DNA of 64,000 bases from positions 1-64,000 of the forward strand of contig JANQPA010000080.1 of NCBI GenBank assembly GCA_028285545.1, given 5' to 3'. Within the stretch, counting starts at the first letter, position 1; every line of letters starts with the position of its first letter. Below are positions 46,387-55,149 of the stretch, piece by piece. Source of the stretch: Saprospiraceae bacterium (lineage in GTDB: Bacteria; Bacteroidota; Bacteroidia; Chitinophagales; Saprospiraceae). Both the position numbers and the translations under genes were made by a program. Below the pieces are notes generated by a model, which saw nothing but the letters and a program-made list of their open reading frames with translations, was not told where the DNA came from and ran no database searches.

Positions 46387-48384
46387 TTACAATTGCTTGA
46401 AGTACCTTTTTCCCCTGGCATAAAACTGCCAGACAATAGATCCTTGGTATCTACCTTCCAGGTTAGAGTAGGACTGGATACTTACTTTTTGAACCAATTC
46501 ATTATAAAATCTACGCTTGCGGAAAAATTGTTTGAGGTTTCCAAAGAAATTCCAATGAGCTTTAATAATAGATATAATGTGCCTCCATTTTCCCTGCATC
46601 AAAAACAGTCCTGCAGCCAAAAAATCCAGTAAAAGCCTTGAAATAATGATCCGCCACATTTTATCACGCTCAGAATTCTTAAGAATAGTAATCAGCGTAT
46701 TTCGAAAATTTAAATAGGTTTTCCGAGGTGTTAGATAGCTAAGCGTGCCGCCACCTACATGGTAAACCACAGAACGAGGCCTGACCATAATTTTATAACC
46801 TGCTCTTTTCAAGCGCCAGCAAAGATCTATTTCTTCAGCATGAGCAAAATAGTCACCGTCAAATCCGCCGATAGAATGGAATAATTTAGAGCGAATAAAA
46901 AAGGCAGCCCCGCTTGCCCAGAAAATTTCCTGAGTATCATCATATTGGCCCTGATCTTTTTCAGTAACGGAAAAAATACGTCCACGACAAAACGGATAGC
47001 CCAATTTGTCAATCCATCCACCGGCAGCTCCGGCATATTCAAAATGATCCTTTTGTTGGAAAGATCTTATTTTGGGTTGAACAGCGGCTATACTAGGGTC
47101 CCTTTGCATTAATTCAATCACCGGCTCTATCCAGTCGGGATTAACTTCGACATCGGAATTGAGCAAAATGTAATAATCAGCACTTACAGATTGCAATGCT
47201 CGATTGTATCCTTCAGCAAAACCAAAGTTTTCTTTAAGGTTAATAAGGTGAACATCGCTGTACCTTTTTTTAAGAAATGCAAGAGAGTTATCGGAAGATC
47301 CGTTGTCTGCAACATAAGTCTTGAAGTTTGGATAGCGGCTTGCTAGAACAGAAGGAAGGAACTTTTCCAAATAACTAATTCCATTATAATTAAGTATGAC
47401 AATTGCTACTTCAGGCCAGGAATTGTTTTTTTTTTCTTCTTCTAATTTATTTTGCAGGCTTAGAATTTGCAGACTTTTTTGTTTGTCATCTTTTAATTGC
47501 TTGCTAAGTTCCTCCATGCTATCAAAACTAGCATCATCCCTGATTTTTTCTACAAGTTGTATGGAAATTTCAGCGCCATAAATATCCTGTTCAAAATCAA
47601 ATATATTGACTTCAATAGTTCGATTGTGGAAGTTTTTTAGTGAAGGACGATTTCCGATATACAGCATCCCTTCAAACCTTTCCTCCTCATGAATGACATA
47701 AGCAGCATAAATCCCATGAGGAGGAATGAGTTTGTGCTGATCCTGGATTTCAATATTTGCTGTGGGAAAGCCTAATTTTGCCCCGATTTGCTGTCCCTTG
47801 ACGACCTTACCGCTTAGGTTGAATTGGTGATTGAGCAGGCGGTTTGCAGAGGGGATATCACCTCTCTCCAGTGACTGCCGAATTTTAGTAGAGCTTACTG
47901 CAATATCCTCAACTTCTTGCTTTTCGATTACCAATACTTCGTAACCACTGTTCTCCCCATGCCATTTCAAGTAGTTAACATCTCCCTGACGACTTAATCC
48001 AAAGCGATGATCATAACCAATTACGATGTATTTAGGATGAAATTTATCTACTAAAAACTTTTTGATGTATTCATCTGCACTTTGCTGGGAAAATTCTACA
48101 GTAAAGGGTACGATCACAAGGTTGTCGACACCAAACTGTTCCATCAGGCTGATTTTTTCCTCAATACTGGTAATTAATTGCAGGCTATCATCTTTTGGAT
48201 AAACAACTAAACGTGGATGGGGGTGAAAAGTAATTATGATGCTTTCTCCATTAATCTGGCGGGCCAGTTGATTAACTTTTTCGATGATTTTCTGGTGTCC
48301 ATGATGCACTCCATCAAAAGAACCAATCGTAATTACAGAGTTCTTGAAATTCGGAAGATCTTCAAGTTCGTAGAATACTTTCAT
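46387..48384 (-). CDS. ribF: RibF (riboflavin kinase/FAD synthetase) fused to a GT2 glycosyltransferase
   Basis: 665 residues from Met at 48384 (the longer frame upstream adds atypical sequence). The N-terminal ~310 residues are RibF: GSFDGVHHGHQKII (FAD synthetase), YDHRFG, and LGFPTANIE (riboflavin kinase). After a short charged linker (LEEEKKNNSW) comes a complete GT2 domain (~330-665: VAIVILNYNG, DNGSSDNS, nucleotide-sugar LLNSDVEVNPDW, CWRLKRAGY). A 10-A homopolymer lies exactly at the junction. Either a true fusion or a single-base indel artefact is possible. Confidence 0.88.
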   Translation of the reverse strand: MKVFYELEDLPNFKNSVITIGSFDGVHHGHQKIIEKVNQLARQINGESIIITFHPHPRLVVYPKDDSLQLITSIEEKISLMEQFGVDNLVIVPFTVEFSQQSADEYIKKFLVDKFHPKYIVIGYDHRFGLSRQGDVNYLKWHGENSGYEVLVIEKQEVEDIAVSSTKIRQSLERGDIPSANRLLNHQFNLSGKVVKGQQIGAKLGFPTANIEIQDQHKLIPPHGIYAAYVIHEEERFEGMLYIGNRPSLKNFHNRTIEVNIFDFEQDIYGAEISIQLVEKIRDDASFDSMEELSKQLKDDKQKSLQILSLQNKLEEEKKNNSWPEVAIVILNYNGISYLEKFLPSVLASRYPNFKTYVADNGSSDNSLAFLKKRYSDVHLINLKENFGFAEGYNRALQSVSADYYILLNSDVEVNPDWIEPVIELMQRDPSIAAVQPKIRSFQQKDHFEYAGAAGGWIDKLGYPFCRGRIFSVTEKDQGQYDDTQEIFWASGAAFFIRSKLFHSIGGFDGDYFAHAEEIDLCWRLKRAGYKIMVRPRSVVYHVGGGTLSYLTPRKTYLNFRNTLITILKNSERDKMWRIIISRLLLDFLAAGLFLMQGKWRHIISIIKAHWNFFGNLKQFFRKRRFYNELVQKVSIQSYSNLEGRYQGSIVWQFYARGKRYFKQL

Positions 48385-48541
48385 GTTAGTGCAAATGTAA
48401 AGGCTTTTTTTCGAATTTTGAAATTCTGGTTGTGGTTCGAAAAGTAATGAAAAAAAAGGCAAAAAGAGATAATATTTTTACAAACCCAATATTGATAATT
48501 TTTGTTTTATTTTTACATTTTTAATCTGATCCTTTCAAAAT

Positions 48542-49642
48542 ATGGCTTTTGATAAAACTAAAATTGTTGGAGCGTTAACCAAAGTGCATGATCCTAATAC
48601 AGGGCAAGACCTGATTACCATGAATATGGTTAGAGATCTTGAGGTTGATGAAGAAAATATAAATTTTACTTTGGAGTTGGCTTCCCTGGATGGAAAATAT
48701 AAATCCGAACTCAATTTTGCTTGTATGCAGGCCATCCAGGAAATTTACCCTGAGGCGAATGTGAATGTGCATATGATGTCTAAAACACAGCAGGCAAAGG
48801 CTGGCCCCTCTAACGCTGTGCCACATGTAAGAAATATCATTGCAGTTGCTTCAGGCAAAGGAGGAGTGGGAAAATCTACAGTTGCTGTTAATTTAGCTTT
48901 GGGACTTCGTCAATTGGGAGCTTCAGTTGGCCTTATTGATGCAGATCTTTATGGTCCTTCTATCCCTACCATGCTTGGATTGCAGGGACAAAGGCCAAAG
49001 ATCCAATCTGTTTATAATCAGCCCAAAATGGTTCCTTTGGAAGCCAATGGGGTTTTTGTCATTTCCATTGGTTTTATTATTGAACCTGAGCAGGCTGTGG
49101 TTTTAAGAGGACCCAGATTGTCAGGAATTATCAAGCAATTTTTTAATGATACCTTGTGGCCAAAGCTTGATTATTTGATCGTTGATTTGCCTCCTGGGAC
49201 TGGTGATATTCAATTGAGCCTGGTCCAAACTGTCCCGGTAACCGGCGCGGTTATTGTTACAACTCCTCAGGAGGTAGCAGTGGTGGATGCTGTTAAAGCC
49301 ATGAATATGTTTTTGTTGCCCAACGTAAATGTACCTATTTTGGGTGTTGTAGAAAATATGTCCTGGTTCACTCCTGAAGAATTGCCCAACAATAAATATT
49401 TTCTATTTGGGCAGGGTGGTGGAAAAAAGCTGGCTAAAATGAGCAAGTCTGTGCTTTTAGGGCAGGTGCCAATGGTACAAGGTATTCGAGAAGCAGGCGA
49501 TAATGGCAAACCTGCTATTTTGGAGGAGGATTCTATTTCTTCTCAGGCATTTACCAAAGTTGCTGAAAACGTAGCCAGGCAGGTGGCCTTGAGAAATGAA
49601 ATGTTGGGGCCTACCAGAAAGGTGGATATTACGACTAGTTAG
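48542..49642 (+). CDS. mrp: Mrp/NBP35-type P-loop ATPase (iron-sulfur carrier)
   Basis: 366 residues. A short DUF59-like N-terminus, then deviant Walker A GKGGVGKS (residues 105-112), LIDADLYGPSIP, and DLPPGTGDIQLSL. It matches Mrp/ApbC. The C-terminal CPxC motif of many Mrp proteins is absent here: the segment ENMSWFTPEELPNNKY carries no cysteine, as seen in Bacteroidota. It precedes the NifU-like gene, supporting a role in iron-sulfur cluster delivery. Confidence 0.93.
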   Translation: MAFDKTKIVGALTKVHDPNTGQDLITMNMVRDLEVDEENINFTLELASLDGKYKSELNFACMQAIQEIYPEANVNVHMMSKTQQAKAGPSNAVPHVRNIIAVASGKGGVGKSTVAVNLALGLRQLGASVGLIDADLYGPSIPTMLGLQGQRPKIQSVYNQPKMVPLEANGVFVISIGFIIEPEQAVVLRGPRLSGIIKQFFNDTLWPKLDYLIVDLPPGTGDIQLSLVQTVPVTGAVIVTTPQEVAVVDAVKAMNMFLLPNVNVPILGVVENMSWFTPEELPNNKYFLFGQGGGKKLAKMSKSVLLGQVPMVQGIREAGDNGKPAILEEDSISSQAFTKVAENVARQVALRNEMLGPTRKVDITTS

Positions 49643-49661
49643 TAGAAGGTTAATGATTAAA

Positions 49662-49721
49662 AATAGCAATGTCAATAGCAATGTCATTGTTGTAATTGAG
49701 TTTGATATTGACATTGCTATT
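49662..49721. repeat. Inverted repeat of CAATGT/ACATTG type
   Basis: Perfect 16-bp arms (49662-49677 and 49706-49721) with 28-nt loop, between mrp and the NifU-like gene. It has the same hexanucleotide vocabulary as 40911-41086. Confidence 0.85.
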
Positions 49722-49747
49722 GAAAATGAAATTTAAGTATATAATAT

Positions 49748-50008
49748 ATGTCAAATCAGGAAAAAGAAGTATTGATCCAAAAAATTGATCAGGCATTAAA
49801 TGATGTTCGGCCTCATTTAGCGGTAGATGGTGGAAATGTAGAGGTAGTGGATGTAACTGAACAGAATGTGGTTAAAATCAAATGGTTAGGAGCATGTCAG
49901 ACTTGTAGTATGACTGCCATGACCATGAAGGCCGGCCTTGAGCAAGCCATTAAAGCAAAACTTCCACAAATAGAAGGTGTTTTGGCGGTTAATGGATTGA
50001 ATGCTTAG
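49748..50008 (+). CDS. NifU-like iron-sulfur scaffold protein
   Basis: 86 residues, a lone C-terminal NifU (Nfu) domain: [13 protein letters not shown] and the cluster motif GACQTCSM (Cys50, Cys53), then [19 protein letters not shown]. It binds a transferable [4Fe-4S] cluster. Next to mrp (about 105 bp) and overlapping pyrF's possible GTG start. Confidence 0.94.
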   Translation: MSNQEKEVLIQKIDQALNDVRPHLAVDGGNVEVVDVTEQNVVKIKWLGACQTCSMTAMTMKAGLEQAIKAKLPQIEGVLAVNGLNA

Positions 50009-50013
50009 TGAAT

Positions 50014-50823
50014 ATGAATTCCAATCAGTTATTTAAGCGAATTCAAGCCAAGCAATCTTTTCTTTGTATTGGCTTGGACCCTGATTTAGATCGCTTTCCC
50101 GCTCATTTTCCCAGAGAGCCTCAATCTATTTTGCTTTTTAACCGAGCGATTATAGAGGCTACTAAAGATTTGTGCGTGGCCTACAAACCTAATCTAGCCT
50201 TCTATGAGGCATTAGGTTCGGAAGGTTGGGCCATCTTTGAAGCTACACTAGAGATGATCCCCGATGATCATCTTATTATTGCCGATGCCAAGAGAGGGGA
50301 TATTGGGAATACCTCTCGCAAATATGCCGACGCTTTTTTCAATCAACTCAATTGCGATGCCCTTACCATAGCTCCCTATATGGGTTCAGATTCTGTCCTT
50401 CCATTTTTAGAATACGAAAATAAATGGGTGGTTCTCCTAGGGCTTACCTCCAATAAGGGCAGCCAGGATTTTCAGTCTCAGCTGCTTGAGGGTGGACAAC
50501 CCTTATTTGAAAAGGTATTAGAAACTGCCAAGGAGTGGGGGAGCCCCGATCAGTTGATGTTTGTCATTGGCGCTACCCATCCAGAATCTTTTGCTCGAAT
50601 TCGGGAGATTGTCCCTGATCATTTTTTTCTGGTCCCGGGAGTGGGTGCTCAAGGCGGAAGCTTACAGGCCGTTTGTGAATATGGGATGAATGAAAAATGC
50701 GGCCTGCTGATCAATTCTTCACGCGGTATTTTATATGCCAGCAATGGGGAGGATTTTGCAGACGCGGCTAGAGCAGCGGCCAAGGAATTGCAAGAGCAGA
50801 TGTGTAGATATGCAAATTTGTAA
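50014..50823 (+). CDS. pyrF: Orotidine 5'-phosphate decarboxylase (type 2)
   Basis: About 269 residues, start ATG 50014 (a GTG at 50008 overlapping the preceding stop is an alternative). Catalytic motif [28 protein letters not shown] and the C-terminal PGVGAQGG and [11 protein letters not shown] are typical of the longer type 2 PyrF. Last step of UMP synthesis. Co-directional with the NifU-like gene. Confidence 0.95.
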   Translation: MNSNQLFKRIQAKQSFLCIGLDPDLDRFPAHFPREPQSILLFNRAIIEATKDLCVAYKPNLAFYEALGSEGWAIFEATLEMIPDDHLIIADAKRGDIGNTSRKYADAFFNQLNCDALTIAPYMGSDSVLPFLEYENKWVVLLGLTSNKGSQDFQSQLLEGGQPLFEKVLETAKEWGSPDQLMFVIGATHPESFARIREIVPDHFFLVPGVGAQGGSLQAVCEYGMNEKCGLLINSSRGILYASNGEDFADAARAAAKELQEQMCRYANL

Positions 50824-50839
50824 ATTAGTAGATACTATG

Positions 50840-50894
50840 ATTTTATGATGCTATGATCTTTTTTTTTCATTAAAAGATCATAGCATCATAAAAT
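50840..50894. terminator. Bidirectional terminator, 23-bp perfect stem
   Basis: Perfect 23-bp arms (50840-50862 and 50872-50894), 9-nt loop, T-rich on both strands. It lies between convergent pyrF and the Uma2 gene and reaches the latter's stop codon. Confidence 0.9.
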
Positions 50895-51484
50895 TACAGA
50901 ATCAAATCATCGTTTAATGATTCCACAATCTCTGATATATTGATTTCCAGGTCTTCTAAAATGTAAAAGCTAGTTTCCCAGTCAATAATTTGCCACTCAT
51001 CTTTCTCGGCGACTAATACTGATTTTAAATCTGTGTAGATCCAAATGACTTTTTCAACACCAAAGGAAAGCAATTGTTTGGTCTTTTTATGGTAATAGCC
51101 GAAAGTGTCTTCAACTTCAGTGAGGTCAGCTTTAGTGTCAATTTCAATCACAATTTTGGGGGCAATGTCCAAATATTTATTTTCTAATATTTTTCCGCCT
51201 AAATCTTCTTTCTTTATAACCGCCAAATCAGCTGCTCTCCATGAATTTTTATCAAATAAGATCCCCAACTCATTGCTTAATATATGGTATTTGATTCCAA
51301 ATTTTTGATATAGCAGAACTAATAATTGTGTCAAGATAGCCGACTGCAACAAACTACTTCCCATTAATTCCTCCATTTTTAAAGTTCCCTTTAAATATTC
51401 CTTATAGCCTTTATAATAGATGGGAACTCCATCTACCATTTCATAGATTAAGCTTTTGGGAATATTTTGAAGAGTATTGGCCAT
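50894..51484 (-). CDS. Uma2-family putative endonuclease (PD-(D/E)XK)
   Basis: 196 residues. The Uma2 pattern is present: a beta-strand with WRAADLAVIKKED, the catalytic PKIVIEIDTKADLTEVEDTF (E-x-D-T-K) and YHKKTKQLLSFGVEKVIWIY. The family is widely spread and often unstable, of unclear role, possibly mobile. It has no CRISPR association by itself, although it sits next to the array. Confidence 0.85.
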   Translation of the reverse strand: MANTLQNIPKSLIYEMVDGVPIYYKGYKEYLKGTLKMEELMGSSLLQSAILTQLLVLLYQKFGIKYHILSNELGILFDKNSWRAADLAVIKKEDLGGKILENKYLDIAPKIVIEIDTKADLTEVEDTFGYYHKKTKQLLSFGVEKVIWIYTDLKSVLVAEKDEWQIIDWETSFYILEDLEINISEIVESLNDDLIL

Positions 51485-51938
51485 TTGTTTAATTAATTTG
51501 TTTAAATCTGCTGCTATATATAACCAAATATACGTTTATTTGGCTTAATATTCTACTGCTTTTATTCGAAAACCCAATTTATGATAGTATCATTAAATAT
51601 CACAATATCCACCCGCGCCCTTTAATTCCCTAAAGGGTCCAGCCCGCCTTATTATGATTTGTGTCCTTCACATTAAAAGATTAGAAGATTAAAGATCCTA
51701 TCTACTGTTGGAAACCTTTCGGAATAGTAATGAGTGGCGAGAATTTTCCGCTTTCCACCTTCGTCTTTCGCATTCCGAAGAGTCATATGTAATGTTGGAA
51801 CCCACCTCTATGGTAATGGGTAATGGGTAATGGGTACTGTGTATTGAGTAATGAGAAAAACATCTGCCCATCTACTCATCTGCAAATTTACCCATTTGCA
51901 AATCATCATAGAATTGTAAAATCAAAAAATCAAACCAT
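51485..51938. other. Region between the Uma2 gene and the CRISPR array
   Basis: 454 bp with no gene. It holds a tandem repeat (51812-51854) and two segments that may be decayed CRISPR repeats (51689-51724 and about 51778-51815). The array's left-most repeat is itself degenerate, so this is probably the old, trailer side. Confidence 0.5.
51812..51854 (+). repeat. Tandem repeat of GGTAATG
   Basis: Three or four 7-bp units followed by GTATTGAGTAATGAG, in the same G-rich family as 15117, 19119 and 42731. Confidence 0.8.
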
Positions 51939-53166
51939 CAAAAGGTCCTATCTGTTAGTGGAAGCCTCATGTACTAATTTTGGAGGATGGTTAAAAGACA
52001 AAGTTGAAGTCGAAGTCCTATCTGTTAGTGGAAGCCTCATGTACATAGTATATCGCACATTGTGCGATCAATAGAATGGTCGAAGTCCTATCTGTTAGTG
52101 GAAGCCTCATGTACTTTTTTGGGAGGTGCTGTAATAATCGGATTATTGGTCGAAGTCCTATCTGTTAGTGGAAGCCTCATGTACAATCTAAAATATTACA
52201 ACAATGAAAAAGCCAGACGTCGAAGTCCTATCTGTTAGTGGAAGCCTCATGTACGTATTAGAAACTCTACACTCGAGTCGAACAAATCCGTCGAAGTCCT
52301 ATCTGTTAGTGGAAGCCTCATGTACAAGGATAGAGCTTTGAAGTTATACACGGATGGAACCGTCGAAGTCCTATCTGTTAGTGGAAGCCTCATGTACGTC
52401 CAAGTCTCGAATTTTGGCTACCAAGTTACGTCGAAGTCCTATCTGTTAGTGGAAGCCTCATGTACCCTCTCATTATTCGAGAAAAAATAGGTAAACTACT
52501 GTCGAAGTCCTATCTGTTAGTGGAACCCTCATATACGGTTGGTGGAGGAGTGTTCGTGACTTGTATGGTTGTCGAAGTCCTATCTCTAAGTGGAACCCTC
52601 ATATACTGGCGAGCAGTTAGATAATGTATTAGAGGCATTCGTCGAAGTCCTATCTCTAAGTGGAACCCTCATATACGGTACTAGGGTGGCCAGTAAAAAA
52701 AAATTATTTTCGTCGAAGTCCTATCTCTAAGTGGAACCCTCATATACATGTTGGTTGAAAAAGTAGTGCTCAGTTATACTCCGTCGAAGTCCTATCTCTA
52801 AGTGGAACCCTCATATACTCGGAGTTGTCGATAACTTACGTTGCTATGAACCGTCGAAGTCCTATCTCTAAGTGGAACCCTCATATACGCCCAGGAGAAA
52901 TTATGGATAAACAAAAGAAATCGTCGAAGTCCTATCTCTAAGTGGAACCCTCATATACTTGGCAGTGACGGAAAAAACATGTGTTTTGACTGTCGAAGTC
53001 CTATCTCTAAGTGGAACCCTCATATACACTTTAAAATTAAAACTATATACAGGGCTGCAGGGTCGAAGTCCTATCTCTAAGTGGAACCCTCATATACTTT
53101 TTTGTAATGTAAAAATGCTAAAAAACATGAGTCGAAGTCCTATCTCTAAGTGGAACCCTCATATAC
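51939..53166 (-). CRISPR. CRISPR array: 18 repeats of 36 bp, 17 spacers, two repeat variants
   Basis: Repeats start GTCGAAGTCCTATCT on the plus strand. Spacers are 32-36 bp. R1-R8 (51939-52465) carry variant A, with GTTAGTGGAAGCCTC then ATGTAC; R1 is degenerate in its first 7 bases. R9 (52501-52536) is a hybrid with GTTAG but GGAACCCTC and ATATAC. R10-R18 (52571-53166) carry variant B, CTAAGTGGAACCCTC and ATATAC. Differences are at repeat positions 16, 18, 26 and 33. The degenerate end is on the left, so the leader should be on the right and transcription leftward, like the cas operon. The constant end gives handle ACTTCGAC on the crRNA strand. Confidence 0.98.
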
Positions 53167-53611
53167 CGCAAACGTTTTTAATATGTTCAGTACAATCAGA
53201 ACGACAGCATACTACGTATGTTGATTTTTTATACAATGTCTCAAAAAATCGATATTTTAACATAATTTAACTCATCTTAACACTTACGTATTTGCTAAAA
53301 TTTGTCTGCTTATTGATATTAAACATATTTGAATAAAATCATTAAGATTTGATAATCAGGCGTTTAATGAAATCTTTGAAACAAAAAATATATTTTTATT
53401 TTCATATATGAGCTTTTTCCGTTAGTGCCTTTTTCAATAATGTGTAACCATACTGATCAATAATTGATTATAAGAGAATTCTTAATTTTCTACTTAACAT
53501 AATGTTGAAACAATGAGTGTTATTTTGTTTTTCCTAATGTGTGATAGGGTAGAAGGAGTGAAAATATTTGGATGTCAAAGAACGTGTTAGAGGAATTGAA
53601 TTTTCAAATTA
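53167..53611. other. Putative CRISPR leader region
   Basis: 445 bp of AT-rich sequence between the youngest repeat and the end of the cas operon. No gene is supported. It contains a short palindrome CATACTACGTATG at 53208-53220. Expected to hold the array promoter on the minus strand. Confidence 0.5.
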
Positions 53612-54460
53612 TCAATTTTTTTTAGTTATTTCCTTGTACGTAAGAGAATTGATGATTTGGCTGTAAAAGGTGTATTTTGAATTAGTAAAATTCAATTTAT
53701 CTGTTTTATCGACTTTAAAATGAGGGCCATAAAAAATAAACAAAGTTTCTTTGTCTTCGAGTCTTTGAATGTATTCCCTAAATAAATCATGCCTGTTTTT
53801 GGTATTTCTTTGATCTACAAAAATGATTAATTCTATTTTTTTGCCGGGTTGTTTATATTGATCACTTTTTTCAAATTTAATATTTTTGAAGCCGGTATTA
53901 TCAAAAAAATTCTGCAACTGTTTTTGATCCTCTTCCGATTCAACTAAAGCTAGAATTCTGCTTTTTTCTTTTATTCTGTTTTCGATGCTTTGGTTGTTAA
54001 TTAAAGCAATTATCTCTGCTTTTTTGTCTTCTACGATTGTATCTAATGCTATACTTACTTTACTTGTTGCAAAGGCTTCAGCCTGTTTTTGTATAAACTT
54101 TCTAAAATGCAGAATAATGGCAATAAAGGCACCTGCCGTTAAAAGCCCTAATGCACCCAAAATAAAGTATACCAGCCTTGTGCTTTTTTCCACCTCCAGT
54201 TTATAGGCAGTAAACTGGGAATTTAATTCGCGGGTTTTTAAGTCAAAATTTTGTTGAAGAATATCAGCTTGTTTATCCAGATTTTCTTTTTGATTTTCTA
54301 AAACCTGTATTCGGTTTTTTAGATCTTGAATTTCTTTAGATTCAGGTGGGGAATCCTGAGCAAAAACAAAGGAATGACCTAAAAGGACAATGATTATCAT
54401 TATTAGGATTCTCATTGCATTAATATTCTGTAATCCAGAAATTAAATTCGATAAAGTCAT
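53612..54460 (-). CDS. CRISPR-operon membrane protein with coiled coil and Rossmann-like cytosolic domain
   Basis: 282 residues, or 267 from Met16, where the signal peptide begins (MRILIMIIIVLLGHSFVFAQ). Then a periplasmic coiled coil (~41-93), one transmembrane helix (~95-119) followed by basic residues (so C-terminus in the cytosol), a second helix (~120-165) and an alpha/beta domain (~166-282) with strands ILALVES, IELIIFVDQ and ETLFIFYG. Last gene of the cas operon, 3 bp after the cas6 stop, hence translationally coupled. No family was recognised. No CARF/SAVED or HEPN motif is evident, and no Csm6/Csx1 is encoded in the window. Likely a membrane effector or sensor of the type III system; this is inference. 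Confidence 0.75.
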   Translation of the reverse strand: MTLSNLISGLQNINAMRILIMIIIVLLGHSFVFAQDSPPESKEIQDLKNRIQVLENQKENLDKQADILQQNFDLKTRELNSQFTAYKLEVEKSTRLVYFILGALGLLTAGAFIAIILHFRKFIQKQAEAFATSKVSIALDTIVEDKKAEIIALINNQSIENRIKEKSRILALVESEEDQKQLQNFFDNTGFKNIKFEKSDQYKQPGKKIELIIFVDQRNTKNRHDLFREYIQRLEDKETLFIFYGPHFKVDKTDKLNFTNSKYTFYSQIINSLTYKEITKKN

Positions 54461-54463
54461 GAT

Positions 54464-55138
54464 TCAAAAGGCTTTTTTACCATAATTTAAAACACCATAG
54501 CCCAGACTCAATCCCTTTCCTAAACCAATTTTATTAGGCAACTCGATGTTCGCTTCAAAGGAAATATCAAAAGCCAGGACCGGATTACCCCGGTAATTAA
54601 TTTGTTTGATTTGGTGTAAATAAAGCAAATTGACTTCCAGTCGCTCCGGAAGTTTCCAGCCCATTTGGGTAGCAAAACCTAAAAGATGACCAACTAATAC
54701 TCTTTCCAATAATTGACTTCGCTCGGTCATATTTTTGCATTTCTGCCAGATGAGGTAATTATCTTGTTTCAAAGCCAGCCAGTTGTTGACCTGATAAGGT
54801 AACATATGTGGAGACATGGATAATTCATGCTCTTCACTATTAAGCTGGGTAATGGTCAGGGAGAATGGATTGCGTTTCCAATTGAGTGTCCAATCTGATT
54901 CGGCCAGGATCTTCTGAAAACTTTGGATGGCCTGGTTGAATACCAAAATACTGGCTTGTTGTTTATCTGTACGGTATTGAACCAGGGGATAGCGATACTG
55001 GTATTCTTTATCGCTTAGGTGATTGTGAAACAAATCATATTGTCGACCTGCCATTTCGACAAAAGCACCCCTCCAGTTGCGTATTTCTGAGGAGTGTAGT
55101 GGGAGGTTGAAGGTGGTGTGTAGGGTTTTGACTTGCAT
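54464..55138 (-). CDS. cas6: Cas6 pre-crRNA endoribonuclease
   Basis: 224 residues. The C-terminal Gly-rich loop GLGKGLSLGYGVL (residues ~205-217) after FEANIELPN is the Cas6/RAMP signature. Candidate catalytic His residues lie at LFHNHLSDKEY (~37-40). Cas6 cuts the repeat transcript to leave an 8-nt 5' handle. It sits 11 bp after the large RAMP gene and 3 bp before the membrane protein. Confidence 0.8.
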   Translation of the reverse strand: MQVKTLHTTFNLPLHSSEIRNWRGAFVEMAGRQYDLFHNHLSDKEYQYRYPLVQYRTDKQQASILVFNQAIQSFQKILAESDWTLNWKRNPFSLTITQLNSEEHELSMSPHMLPYQVNNWLALKQDNYLIWQKCKNMTERSQLLERVLVGHLLGFATQMGWKLPERLEVNLLYLHQIKQINYRGNPVLAFDISFEANIELPNKIGLGKGLSLGYGVLNYGKKAF

Positions 55139-55149
55139 ATTTTTTACTT

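Noticed and set aside
50894-51484. Uma2-family gene as a CRISPR component
   Set aside because: It is common in genomes without CRISPR, points toward the housekeeping side, and is separated from the array by 454 bp.
51823-52074. Open frame across the left part of the CRISPR array
   Set aside because: Formed by repeats and the tandem repeat before them; there is no protein signal.
52959-53270. 103-codon open frame across the right part of the CRISPR array
   Set aside because: It reads through repeats and spacers, and spacers are not expected to be coding.
53167-53611. Possible small gene or ncRNA in the leader region
   Set aside because: Very AT-rich, no long frame, no recognisable structure apart from a short palindrome.
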